The position numbers were made by a program, and so were the translations under genes. From the NCBI RefSeq assembly GCF_020405205.1, contig NZ_CP084469.1, forward strand, positions 1,550,001-1,614,000: a stretch of 64,000 nucleotides of DNA. The letters are read 5' to 3'. Each line of letters opens with the position of its first letter. The stretch's first letter is position 1. Positions 1-7,766 of the stretch are shown piece after piece. This DNA comes from Natrinema salinisoli. GTDB taxonomy: Archaea > Halobacteriota > Halobacteria > Halobacteriales > Natrialbaceae. Below the pieces are notes generated by a model, which was not told where the DNA came from, searched no databases, and saw only the letters and a list, made by a program, of their open reading frames with translations.

Positions 1-158
1 GGGTCGACGAGGCCGGCGAGACCGTCGCGGAGCGCGATTTTGCCCGAGCCGTAGTACGTGTACGTGCTGTCCGGAGCGTGCCGCTCGACGAACGAGCCGA
101 TTCCGTCCCCTGATTTCGAACGCGACGCGTCGAACACCGAAGGAGTTGCGCGGATCAT
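1..158 (-). CDS. Partial DegT/StrS-like PLP-dependent aminotransferase (N-terminal 52 codons)
   Basis: An open frame starts at ATG 156-158 and leaves the window at its left edge, so only the first 52 residues are visible. The text TYYGSGKIALRDGLAGL resembles the N-terminal segment of DegT/DnrJ/EryC1/StrS sugar aminotransferases, where a Y-x-x-G-S/T-G-K-x-A-L pattern precedes the PLP-binding fold. These enzymes transfer an amino group to keto-sugar nucleotides for surface glycans. It diverges from the phosphodiesterase-like gene at 403 across a 244-base gap, which fits a polysaccharide neighbourhood. The catalytic lysine is outside the window, so the family call is inference; a class-V type aminotransferase is an alternative. 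Confidence 0.45.
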   Translation of the reverse strand, partial: MIRATPSVFDASRSKSGDGIGSFVERHAPDSTYTYYGSGKIALRDGLAGLVD

Positions 159-402
159 ATGGAGAAACGGTGCGTCGGGGCACCAGTAGAGCGAATCATC
201 GACGTAATACAGTACTGACCGTGCCCTTAGTGATAGGGTCGATACAGGCCGGGGACGCAGGGACAAGAGCTACTTACTCGTCTCGGCCGCGATCGACAGT
301 CTCGGCGTCTGAACTGGTATTCCGAGCGTACAGTCACCAGTACGAGCCTACAACACCCCAGCACATTGCATAACAAAGCACCGGCGAACGGATATCCCCG
401 CT

Positions 403-2031
403 ATGGCAGGTTCGACGGACGAAGAGGACCTTCGTCTGCTCGTCGTCGGGTTGGACGCCGGTTGTCGACCAATACTCGAACCCCTTTTCGAGTCGGGAGA
501 CCTTCCGACCCTCCGGGGACTCTTCGAGCGCGGAACGTCGGGACCGCTCGAGTCCCAGATTCCGCCGTGGACCGCGAGCGCCTGGCCGTCACTGTACACC
601 GGGAAGAATCCGGGCAAGCACGGCGTCTACGACTTCCTTTCCTTCGACGGTTACGACTGGGACGTCGTCAACGCGACCCACGTCAGGGCGCGGCCGATCT
701 GGGAACTGCTGAGCGACCACGGGCTCTCGAGCGTCGTCGTCAACGTCCCCGTGACCCATCCCGCTCGTCCGTTCGACGGCGCGTTGATTCCGGGACTGAC
801 CGCTCCCGAGGATCCGGACTGCCACCCGGAGGGGATCCTCGAAGACGTTAAGCTGGCGTGTGGCGGCGAGTACTGGCTCTACCCGCAGAGCGGGCCACAC
901 CCGGACCGATCGATCGAGGGGTACGAACGCGCGATCGAACTCAGAGGGAAGGCGTTTCGATACCTCGCCCGGCGGTTCGACCCCGACTTCGGCTTCCTTC
1001 AGTTCCAACAGACCGACTCGGTGTTTCACGAGCGACCCGGCGACAAACGAGCGATCGAGGCGGTCTACCGCGAGGTCGACCGACAGCTCGCGGAGACGCT
1101 CGAGCGAACCGACCCCGAGAACGTGCTGGTCGTCAGCGACCACGGCATGGGCCGAGTGACCGGCGACGAGTTCCGGGTCAACGAGTTCCTTCGAGACCGC
1201 GGGTACGTGAGTGTTCGGAGCGACGGCGGTGGCATGCCCAACTGGTCAAAGTCGTGGGAGAACGACCTGCTCGAGGGGTCGGAGGCCAGTGATCGCGAAC
1301 CGACGCCGCTCGAGCGGGCGATGAACGTCGCGGCGACGGTCGGACTGACGACCCAGCGCGTCGCGAGCGCACTCGACCGAGTGGGGCTCAAGGAAGCGGT
1401 CGGTACGCGGGTGCCCAACGACGCGATTCGGGCGGCGAGCGAACAGGTCGATTTCCCCGAGTCGGAAGCGTACGTCCGTTCGAAGAGCGAACTCGGCGTC
1501 CGGATCAACCTCGCCGGTCGCGAGCCGAACGGCCGGGTTCCCGAGTCGGCGTACGAAGCCGTCCGCGAGGATCTCATCGAGGCGCTGTCGGCAGTTCGAA
1601 CGCCCGATGGCGAGCCGATGTTCGACGCCGTCGAACCGAGGGAAACCCATTTCGACGGACCACACGTCGAGGCGGCACCTGACATCGTAACGGTTCCGCG
1701 CGGATTCGATACCGCAATCGCAGCCGACCTCGGGAAAGGGCAGTTCGGCGAGCCGATGGAACCGTGGAATCACAAGCGAACCGGTATCGTCGCGGCCGCC
1801 GGCTCGACGTTCGACGAGTCCGCCTCGCTCGAGGGGGCGACGATCTTCGATATCACGCCGACGATCTGTTCGCTCTTCGACGTCCCGGTCGACGCGGCGA
1901 TGGACGGCGAATCGCTTCCGATCATCGAGGGGAGTGCGGAACAACCGTACCCGGCGTACGATCCGGCCCCGCGTCGAACGACCGACGGCAGGGCCGTCGA
2001 AGAACGGCTGTCCGAATTGGGGTACCTATGA
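403..2031 (+). CDS. Alkaline-phosphatase-superfamily phosphodiesterase/nucleotide pyrophosphatase
   Basis: This 542-residue protein has the layout of type I phosphodiesterases. VVGLDAG carries metal ligand D18, PPWTASAWPS carries the probable nucleophile T58, FQQTDSVFHE supplies D205 and H209, VVSDHGMG supplies D246 and H247, and a late histidine lies in EPWNHKRTG. No signal peptide or membrane helix is seen, so a cytoplasmic enzyme acting on a nucleotide sugar or lipid-linked phosphate is likely. Haloarchaea often place such proteins in polysaccharide and N-glycan clusters. Its TGA overlaps the next gene's ATG (ATGA), implying translational coupling. The start at 403 is followed at once by acidic sequence and then by the conserved fold. 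The substrate is unknown. Confidence 0.85.
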   Translation: MAGSTDEEDLRLLVVGLDAGCRPILEPLFESGDLPTLRGLFERGTSGPLESQIPPWTASAWPSLYTGKNPGKHGVYDFLSFDGYDWDVVNATHVRARPIWELLSDHGLSSVVVNVPVTHPARPFDGALIPGLTAPEDPDCHPEGILEDVKLACGGEYWLYPQSGPHPDRSIEGYERAIELRGKAFRYLARRFDPDFGFLQFQQTDSVFHERPGDKRAIEAVYREVDRQLAETLERTDPENVLVVSDHGMGRVTGDEFRVNEFLRDRGYVSVRSDGGGMPNWSKSWENDLLEGSEASDREPTPLERAMNVAATVGLTTQRVASALDRVGLKEAVGTRVPNDAIRAASEQVDFPESEAYVRSKSELGVRINLAGREPNGRVPESAYEAVREDLIEALSAVRTPDGEPMFDAVEPRETHFDGPHVEAAPDIVTVPRGFDTAIAADLGKGQFGEPMEPWNHKRTGIVAAAGSTFDESASLEGATIFDITPTICSLFDVPVDAAMDGESLPIIEGSAEQPYPAYDPAPRRTTDGRAVEERLSELGYL

Positions 2032-3038
2032 GCGTCGAGATACGCGTCTGTGACCCGCGAGCCGACGGGGACGAGTGGAACCGCTACGTCGACCGCTCCG
2101 ACGGGACGAACCCGTTTTTCCGGGCCGAGGCGCTCGAATTGCAGGCGGAGGATACCGGGTCGACGCCGCACCTACTCGCCGGATTCAAGGGACAGGAACC
2201 GGTCGGACTCTTTCCCGTCTTCGAGTACGCCAGGGGTCCCGTCACCGGGGCCTTTTCTCCGGCCCCCCACTCGTGGACGGCGTACCTCGGGCCCGCGCTC
2301 CTGAACGTCGACAAACTCAAACAGCGTAAGGCCGATCGTCGGATCAAACGCTTCCTCGAGGGCTGTCTCGAGTGGATCGGCGAGGAGATATCGCCGCTGT
2401 ACAGCAAATTCGTCACGGGCGAGTTCGACGACGTCCGGCCGTTCGTCTGGAACGGGTACGACATCGAACCCGGCTACACCTACGTCGTCGACCTCGACGG
2501 CACCGAGGACGAGCTACTGGACGGGTTCAGCAGCGACGCGCGGAGCAACATCCGGAACGCGGACGACGACCGGTACGTGATCGAGGAAAGCGACGCCGAC
2601 GACGTCGAGCGCATCGTCGAACGGGTCAGGGAACGCTACGAGAGCCAGGGGCAGCCGTTCGGTCTGAGTACTGATTTCGCGCGATCCCTGTACGAAACGC
2701 TCCCTGACGGGTCGATTCGGCCCTACGTCTGTCGCGTCGACGGCGAGTTCCTCGGGGGCATCCTGGTCGTCGAGTCCGACCGGACGCGCTACCGCTGGCA
2801 GGGGGGCGTCAAACCGGACGCCGACGTCGACGTCGCGATCAACGACCTGCTGGACTGGCACGTCATGCGCGACGGGCTCAGCGAGGGGATCGACGAGTAC
2901 GACCTGGTCGGTGCCGGGGTGCCCAGCATCAACCGGTACAAGGCGAAGTTCAACCCGCGGCTGGTGACGACGTACGAGATCACGGCCGGCGCGTTCGGGA
3001 TCGACCTCCTGGTCGACCGGTATCAGAAACACCGGTAG
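2028..3038 (+). CDS. FemAB/GNAT-fold acyltransferase (BioF2-like Acetyltransf_6)
   Basis: This 336-residue protein begins at the ATG overlapping the upstream stop codon. Its centre (about residues 150-300) looks like the Acetyltransf_6/FemAB half of the GNAT fold: VDLDGTEDELLDGFSSDAR, then RERYESQG, then RPYVCRVDGEFLGGILVV, then NDLLDWHVMRDGLSEG, ending in YDLVGAG with a conserved NRYKAKFNP tail. Proteins of this type move aminoacyl or acyl groups onto cell-surface or glycolipid substrates. Translational coupling to the phosphodiesterase-like gene suggests they act in one glycan-modifying pathway. The substrate cannot be read from the sequence. Confidence 0.8.
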   Translation: MSVEIRVCDPRADGDEWNRYVDRSDGTNPFFRAEALELQAEDTGSTPHLLAGFKGQEPVGLFPVFEYARGPVTGAFSPAPHSWTAYLGPALLNVDKLKQRKADRRIKRFLEGCLEWIGEEISPLYSKFVTGEFDDVRPFVWNGYDIEPGYTYVVDLDGTEDELLDGFSSDARSNIRNADDDRYVIEESDADDVERIVERVRERYESQGQPFGLSTDFARSLYETLPDGSIRPYVCRVDGEFLGGILVVESDRTRYRWQGGVKPDADVDVAINDLLDWHVMRDGLSEGIDEYDLVGAGVPSINRYKAKFNPRLVTTYEITAGAFGIDLLVDRYQKHR

Positions 3039-3095
3039 CGAGCCGCTCCGTGGTGTCGTGTCGTCGTTCGTCCGTAGGCTATACGCTGCCCCTCT

Positions 3096-4055
3096 CTAGA
3101 GACACTCCTCGAGCGCCCGTCGGTGGAACGCGATCGAATCGTCGACCGCGAGTTCCGGATACCGCGGGTTGGTCACGTCGCCGGTCGAATCGACGGCGCT
3201 GTCGGCGATCGCGGCTGCGCGCTCTGCACTCGACACTGTCGGGTACCGTCTGACCCGCGTGTAGCCGGCTCGAAAGGCATCCCGGAGGGGATCCGGGTCC
3301 GAAACGTACCAGTCCGCCACGAGGTACTCGGCTTTCGCAACGGCCAGCGACGCCGGGGCGGCTAGCGGTGCCTCCCAGTCCAGCAGTGCGGTCACGTTCC
3401 CGTCAGCGACGAGCGCGTTTCCGGGCCGGAAATCCCACGGGTAGAGCCGGGTTGGGGGCGCGGATTTCCGTGGGGGGTCAGTAACCAGTTCCCGCAACGC
3501 GGTTCGAATCGGGTCGAAGGGCTGCGGCAGTCGCCCGACGGCCCGATCCGCATAGTCACCGAACCATGCATCCCACTCCTCTCGATCAGCGGTGAGCGTG
3601 TCGCCCGTCGGAACGAGCGCGCCGCAGCCCGCGAACTGGAAGGCCTCGTGGAGCCGGGCGAGAGACGAGCCGAACGACTCGACGACCGTCCGTCTCGTCT
3701 CCGACGTCAGTTCGGGGAAGCGCTCGTGGAGATTCTCGCCCGGGACGTACTCCGTGAGCAGATACGCGACGTCGTCGTGACGGCCGAATGCGAGCACGGG
3801 TGGGACCGGAACGTCGGTTCGTTCCGAGATTTCGGTCACCAGCGTCGCTTCGGTTCGCAACCGCACCTGCTCGTCGCACACCTGCACTACGACCGGGGGG
3901 CGCTCGCGGAACCAGACGACCGCCGTCTCCTTTCGGTTGCCGCGGCGTATCGGTTCTACTGCTCGGGGTCGATCGTCGATGCACTCGAGTGCGACCGCAG
4001 CGCCGGCCCGCAGTTCGTCGTCGTCGAACGCCTCTCCCCACGGCTCGCCGGTCAT
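3096..4055 (-). CDS. Aminoglycoside-phosphotransferase-family (APH/choline-kinase-like) protein
   Basis: The chosen start gives 319 residues and puts the ATG inside the TGATG junction with the HAD gene upstream on the same strand; a longer reading would run through that gene. Visible kinase-like features are the hinge LTEYVPGENL, the catalytic-loop variant YPWDFRPGNAL (D208, N213, with Trp before Asp in place of the usual His-Gly) and the metal-binding LLDWE (D226). The family phosphorylates small molecules such as aminoglycosides, choline, homoserine or sugars. Coupling to a HAD phosphatase suggests a paired small-molecule phosphate metabolism. The substrate is unknown; antibiotic resistance is not implied. 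Confidence 0.8.
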   Translation of the reverse strand: MTGEPWGEAFDDDELRAGAAVALECIDDRPRAVEPIRRGNRKETAVVWFRERPPVVVQVCDEQVRLRTEATLVTEISERTDVPVPPVLAFGRHDDVAYLLTEYVPGENLHERFPELTSETRRTVVESFGSSLARLHEAFQFAGCGALVPTGDTLTADREEWDAWFGDYADRAVGRLPQPFDPIRTALRELVTDPPRKSAPPTRLYPWDFRPGNALVADGNVTALLDWEAPLAAPASLAVAKAEYLVADWYVSDPDPLRDAFRAGYTRVRRYPTVSSAERAAAIADSAVDSTGDVTNPRYPELAVDDSIAFHRRALEECL

Positions 4056-4729
4056 CAGCGCTCCACCAGGATGTCGGGGAGGTCGGCCAACGAGTCGATC
4101 ACGTACTCCGGATCGTAGGGTCCGGGATCGCCGTCCGGCCCGCGAAGCCACGCGACCGGGAGGCCCGCGTTCTGTGCGCCCGCGACGTCGTATTTGGGCG
4201 AATTCCCGACGTACAGGGCTCGCTCGGGTGAGGTGTCGAGATCAGTGAGCGCGCGCTCGAACGGCGCTGCGTGGGGCTTCTTTCGTGGGAGGTCCGCGGC
4301 GTAGACGACGGCGTCGAACCGGTGTGCAACGTCGAGCGCCTCGAGTTTCGCCCGCTGGCGCGTTTCCGGGCCGTTCGTGACGAGCCCGACCGGTCCGAGG
4401 TCGGCCGCGCTGTCGAGGGCACGCGCCGCACCGGCGGCCAGCGATACCGCCGTATCGTCGACGCCCGCCTCGAGCGCTTCGGCGAGCGCGATCGGATCGA
4501 CGTCCGTCCGACCGTATTGGGCGGCCAGCCGGGCGAACCCGGCGCCGATATAGCCGGGCCAGTCGTCGTGGTCCGGCGGGCCCTCGAGCGCCGCCCAGAG
4601 CGACGGGGGATCGCCGAACGGCTCCACGCCGGCGCGCTCGAACGCGGCGGCGTACAGCGCCTCGGTATCCCGGTCGGGATGGCACAGCGTTCCGTCGAGG
4701 TCGAAGAGAACGGCATCGAATGCTGCCAC
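4055..4729 (-). CDS. HAD-superfamily hydrolase (phosphoglycolate-phosphatase-like)
   Basis: This 224-residue protein has all HAD motifs. FDLDGT holds nucleophile D10 and acid D12; VTNGP holds the motif II Thr; RKKPHAAPF holds the motif III Lys; GNSPKYDVAGAQNAG holds the motif IV acidic site. A helical cap lies between motifs I and II, giving a subfamily I enzyme like Gph or PPase-type nucleotidases. It is cytoplasmic and hydrolyses small phosphomonoesters. It overlaps the downstream phosphotransferase gene (TGATG), so the two are probably one operon. The exact substrate is not predictable. Confidence 0.9.
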   Translation of the reverse strand: MAAFDAVLFDLDGTLCHPDRDTEALYAAAFERAGVEPFGDPPSLWAALEGPPDHDDWPGYIGAGFARLAAQYGRTDVDPIALAEALEAGVDDTAVSLAAGAARALDSAADLGPVGLVTNGPETRQRAKLEALDVAHRFDAVVYAADLPRKKPHAAPFERALTDLDTSPERALYVGNSPKYDVAGAQNAGLPVAWLRGPDGDPGPYDPEYVIDSLADLPDILVER

Positions 4730-4847
4730 GCGGACTAGTTCGCCGGATGGCGCAAAAACTTCGCGGTGCTCCGGAATCGGTTATCCAGCGAATTCGGTCG
4801 GTGGTGAGGTCGAATACGGCGGCCACCGTCGTACCCCGATCTTCCCC

Positions 4848-5066
4848 CTAGTCGTCGCCGTCTTCGATCCCCTCGAGGACGGCAGCGGAGACCGGACAGC
4901 CACAGGGAGCGGCCTCGTGGGTGATCGGACCGTAACTGACGACCAGCGCGATCGGTGTGTCACAGCGGGGACACCGAGGTGGTACGCGCCCCGCCGGTGA
5001 GTTCCTCGCAGGGGTCGAGGAGGCGTCGGCGCTCAGGTCGCCGGTTTCCTCGGGTTCGTCACTCAT
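4848..5066 (-). CDS. Small zinc-ribbon protein of unknown function
   Basis: This 72-residue protein has an acidic N-terminal third and then CPRCDTPIALVVSYGPI followed by PCGCP. The four cysteines could bind one zinc ion. It starts at ATG 5064-5066, shortly upstream of the HAD/kinase pair and in the same direction, but a 118-base gap argues against tight coupling. Haloarchaea encode many such microproteins, mostly uncharacterised, thought to act in protein or nucleic-acid contacts. No function can be assigned. Confidence 0.75.
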   Translation of the reverse strand: MSDEPEETGDLSADASSTPARNSPAGRVPPRCPRCDTPIALVVSYGPITHEAAPCGCPVSAAVLEGIEDGDD

Positions 5067-5349
5067 CGGTCCCTCCCGACGTTGTGCCGCAGTCGTCGGA
5101 GTCGGGACTCGAGCGTGACCGGTATTCGAATGTGATTCTGTCGTCGTTCGAGGAGTTTATATTTCGGTGGAGGTAAGTGGAACATGGCTTGCAAACGGCT
5201 CACGTTTGGAAGCCAGCTCTCGGGTGTCCCATCACCCGGGGCATTTCACTGCATGCCCGCCGCTTCGTTGGAACTGCCTTCCGGATAAAAATTCTACAGG
5301 TGTGAACTTATATCTAGTGAAAGATTTGAATGATTAGTTTCTCGAAGGC

Positions 5350-5506
5350 AACACTGTCGTGTTCCCGGCTGTAGTTTTACACGGGACACTCGAGTACCGA
5401 CGCGGGAACCCGGAGCCGCCTCGTGGTGGACTCCCGGAACCGCGGTCCAGGTTTCGGCCGTTCTACAGGCGGAACAGGTCGAGTGCCTCGGGGCTTGACC
5501 CCGAGG
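5350..5506 (+). ncRNA. Putative solitary TnpB right-end/omega-RNA-like relic
   Basis: No protein is supported here. The segment ends in a hairpin (5485-5506, GCCTCGGGG-loop-CCCCGAGG) that matches, in the same direct orientation, the hairpin at the right end of the TnpB element (7039-7061). Both read GCCTCG.GGCTT.ACCC..GAGG. In IS605-type systems the end-proximal hairpin forms the 3' part of the omega-RNA and is followed by the guide. A second copy upstream of DUF2080-tnpB may be the right end of a lost element or a stand-alone guide RNA. This is inference from structure and orientation. Confidence 0.35.
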
Positions 5507-5558
5507 GTGAAGGCCGTAAGCCCTGCTGAACAACCCACTCCTCGGACACGCTATCAAC

Positions 5559-5588
5559 CAATACGCTTAAGTATATCCAAAGGATATA
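5559..5588 (+). promoter_or_regulatory. IS promoter with overlapping palindromic operator candidate
   Basis: CGCTTAAGTATATCC supplies a TATA-like box about 25 bases before the DUF2080 ATG. It overlaps a perfect inverted repeat, TATATCC-AAA-GGATATA (5572-5588). A dimeric AbrB-like protein encoded just downstream could bind it and repress the operon. A similar CAAT(A)CGCTTAA text occurs in the origin-located IS relic near 22546. Confidence 0.5.
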
Positions 5589-5595
5589 CACAGGT

Positions 5596-5751
5596 ATGGC
5601 GGATCGCTTTGAAATCGACGGCGAAGAAGTTCTCGACGGTGAGGTCAAACCATTCGGGAACAGTGCCCACGTCACCGTCCCGAAACGGTGGCGTGGAGCC
5701 GACGTGAAAGTCGTCCGAACATCAGAGCCCACCGAACCAGACGAAGGATGA
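5596..5751 (+). CDS. DUF2080-family transposase-associated protein (AbrB-like)
   Basis: A 51-residue protein with a short acidic start, the core VKPFGNSAHVTVPKRWRG, and a charged tail. The core resembles the swapped-hairpin AbrB/SpoVT strand-turn-strand (G-N-S-x-x-V-T-V/I-P-K). The family is found in haloarchaeal genomes directly before tnpB. Its TGA overlaps the tnpB ATG (ATGA), so the two are translated together. An inverted repeat in its own promoter suggests autoregulation of the element; that role is inference. Confidence 0.85.
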   Translation: MADRFEIDGEEVLDGEVKPFGNSAHVTVPKRWRGADVKVVRTSEPTEPDEG

Positions 5752-7028
5752 CCGACTCACAGGCTCTCGTCAAGACTCTCGACTTCCAACTCGACATCCG
5801 GAGTGACAACAAGAGCCTGCTGCACGACGCCTGCCTCGAAGCACGGTCGGCGTACAACGAAACCATCCGACTCGCCAAAGAAGGCGTGGACTGGGGCGCG
5901 ATTCCTGACCGCGTGGCCGACGACGCCACCCTCGTGAAGAACACGACACAACGTGTCGTCGCCAAAGCACTCGGGGCGATGGAGAACTACTACGAGTATG
6001 ACGACTTCGGCCAGCCGAGCCACATCAAGGACGGCGCGTACCCACTTCGTTCGAACTACGAGGAAGGGTACAACCTGTCGCTCACCGACGACGGCGACGT
6101 GACCTTCCGCATCAGCGCGAAACCCTACAAGCACATCAAAGGCGTCCTCAAAGGTGACGACACCCACCTCGATATTCTCAAGACGGCGCTCACGAGCGAC
6201 GAGTGGAAGATTGGGACGGCGGAAGCCTTGTTCCACAACGACAACCCTGAGTTGCACGTCAACGTCACCAACACCGAGCAGACCGTTCGAGACAAGCAGG
6301 ACTCGCGGACGGTCGTCGGTGTGGATGTGAACGAGGACAACGTGGCTCTGACTGCGCTCTCAGAGGATGGCGTTGAGGACTCGTTGGTTATCGACTTCCC
6401 CGAAATCAAGTTCGAGCGTCACCGCTACTTCACGATGCGGAAGCGCGTGCAAAACGCGGGGAAGGATAGCATCCACGACACACTCGAAGGGCGCGAAGAA
6501 CGGTTCGTCCGCGACCGACTCCACAAGGTGAGCCGTCACATCATGGAGTGGAGTCGTCAGTTCGAGAAGCCGTGCATCGTCTTTGAAGATCTCAAAGAGA
6601 TGCGCGACAGTATCGACTACGGCACGCGGATGAATCGACGCTTGCACCACCTCCCGTTCCGCACCCTCCAATACTACACGTCATACAAGGCGTCGTTCGA
6701 GGGGATTCCGACCGCGTGGATAAATCCCGAATACACGAGCCAAGCGTGTGCGCTCACCGACTGTGAGCATACCGAACGGGCGAACCGCCACAAGAAGCGG
6801 TTCAAGTGTCGCTCGTGCGGGCATCAAGACCACGCGGACAGAAACGCCAGCGTGAATGTTGCCAAGAAGGGGGCAAAGAAACTCAACTGGAATGTGCCTG
6901 CTCTCAACAGCCTCCCACAGGTACGGAAGGTGCGACGGCAGGCATCGGGGGTCGTGGACGCCCCGACCGTGACCCACGATACCGTTCGAGGTTATCAGAC
7001 CGATGGTGTCGTGGGAGTGTCCAACTAA
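5748..7028 (+). CDS. tnpB: TnpB RNA-guided endonuclease of an IS605-family element
   Basis: This 426-residue protein keeps the complete RuvC-like site: D193 in VVGVDVNED, E280 in IVFEDLKEMRD and D364 in DHADRNAS. A zinc-ribbon is formed by C334, C339, C354 and C357, inserted before the last aspartate as in active TnpB proteins. The N-terminal half has the usual wedge/REC-like region. Start 5748 is supported by the ATGA overlap with DUF2080. TnpB cuts DNA matched by an omega-RNA guide encoded at the element's right end and promotes retention of the element. No frameshift or missing catalytic residue is seen, so it may be functional. Confidence 0.95.
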   Translation: MTDSQALVKTLDFQLDIRSDNKSLLHDACLEARSAYNETIRLAKEGVDWGAIPDRVADDATLVKNTTQRVVAKALGAMENYYEYDDFGQPSHIKDGAYPLRSNYEEGYNLSLTDDGDVTFRISAKPYKHIKGVLKGDDTHLDILKTALTSDEWKIGTAEALFHNDNPELHVNVTNTEQTVRDKQDSRTVVGVDVNEDNVALTALSEDGVEDSLVIDFPEIKFERHRYFTMRKRVQNAGKDSIHDTLEGREERFVRDRLHKVSRHIMEWSRQFEKPCIVFEDLKEMRDSIDYGTRMNRRLHHLPFRTLQYYTSYKASFEGIPTAWINPEYTSQACALTDCEHTERANRHKKRFKCRSCGHQDHADRNASVNVAKKGAKKLNWNVPALNSLPQVRKVRRQASGVVDAPTVTHDTVRGYQTDGVVGVSN

Positions 7029-7038
7029 TCCACGGGAA

Positions 7039-7061
7039 GCCTCGAGGCTTAACCCAGAGGC
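7039..7061 (+). ncRNA. Right-end hairpin, predicted 3' scaffold of the omega-RNA
   Basis: GCCTC-GAGGCTTAACCCA-GAGGC forms a stem-loop eleven bases after the tnpB stop. By analogy with ISDra2-type systems the omega-RNA would run from within the 3' end of tnpB to this hairpin, with the following bases of flanking DNA (from about 7062) acting as guide. Ends are not experimentally defined. Confidence 0.45.
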
Positions 7062-7064
7062 GGT

Positions 7065-7355
7065 TCACTCCGCGATCCGGTACTTCGACTGGCGAGCGTC
7101 TTCGAGACACGCGCGACTGGTCACGAGCCCCTGGTCCTCGAGCTTCCCGAGCGCGTACCGGACGGTCCGGGGACAGAGCCGGGATTCGGCCGCGATCCCC
7201 TCCTGGGTTAGCGGAGCCTCGTACTCGAGGACTTTGTAGACCAGTTTCGCGCTGGGCGGGAGTTCAGAGACCGAGCCGTCGGGAGTCCCATCAGCGCCGT
7301 TCTCGTCGGATTCGGCAGCTTCGTCGACATCAGTATTCGGTCCGGTCGCGCTCAT
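7065..7355 (-). CDS. Winged-helix transcriptional regulator (MarR/ArsR-like)
   Basis: This 96-residue protein has a disordered acidic N-terminus (about 30 residues) and then a winged-helix domain: LPPSAKLVYKVLEYEAPLT, QEGIAAESRLCPRTVRYAL (recognition helix), and KLEDQGLVTSRACL leading to the wing. Start ATG 7353-7355 was chosen because upstream codons read into the glmM-side intergenic region. Its stop codon is three bases from the IS right end. It probably binds DNA; the target is unknown. Confidence 0.85.
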   Translation of the reverse strand: MSATGPNTDVDEAAESDENGADGTPDGSVSELPPSAKLVYKVLEYEAPLTQEGIAAESRLCPRTVRYALGKLEDQGLVTSRACLEDARQSKYRIAE

Positions 7356-7766
7356 AGGCGGTGATCGGTCCGGTCGATCCGGGGTGGTCCGGACGGCAGT
7401 ACTCGAGGTGGCGATCCGTCGGTACTCGTCGCGCCGGGCGGCCGGGCCCGTCTCGTCGTTCCGTCGACCGCTGGGGGCCGCCGAGAGGTGGCAGGATGCG
7501 TCGGTACCATACTCGCTCGAGCGTACCGGCGTGAGACGTATATACGGCACCGACAGTTCAGAACGACAGGGAGGAACTAACGGTCGGTCGGCGCGGCTGA
7601 GAGCCACATCGGACGCCCGTTCGATGCCGTGTGCCGTCCGGAGCGGTCGTCGACCATCGGGGCTCGATCCGCGCCACAGTGGCGATCCCGTGAACGATAG
7701 CCGACCGCATCGGGCGACCGCAGTAACCCGTGCATAGTAAGGCGATCGCCACACTGAGAGGATGAT
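7356..7766. other. Intergenic region between HTH gene and glmM
   Basis: No gene is supported. It serves as the divergent upstream region of the HTH gene and glmM. A 10-bp palindrome CGTATATACG lies at 7537-7546 and may be a TATA element. A GAGG purine stretch 7 bases before the glmM ATG may act as a ribosome binding site. Confidence 0.5.

Larger units (their letters stand above)
5485..7061 (+). mobile_element. IS200/IS605-type element (IS1341-like) with DUF2080 and tnpB, no tnpA
   Basis: The element holds two overlapping genes, an AbrB-like DUF2080 protein and TnpB, and ends in the hairpin at 7039-7061. No tnpA-like Y1 transposase is present, so mobilisation would need TnpA in trans. The left boundary is uncertain and could be anywhere from about 5485 to 5545. 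The right end lies three bases from the stop codon of the HTH gene on the opposite strand, which the element has not interrupted. Confidence 0.75.
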
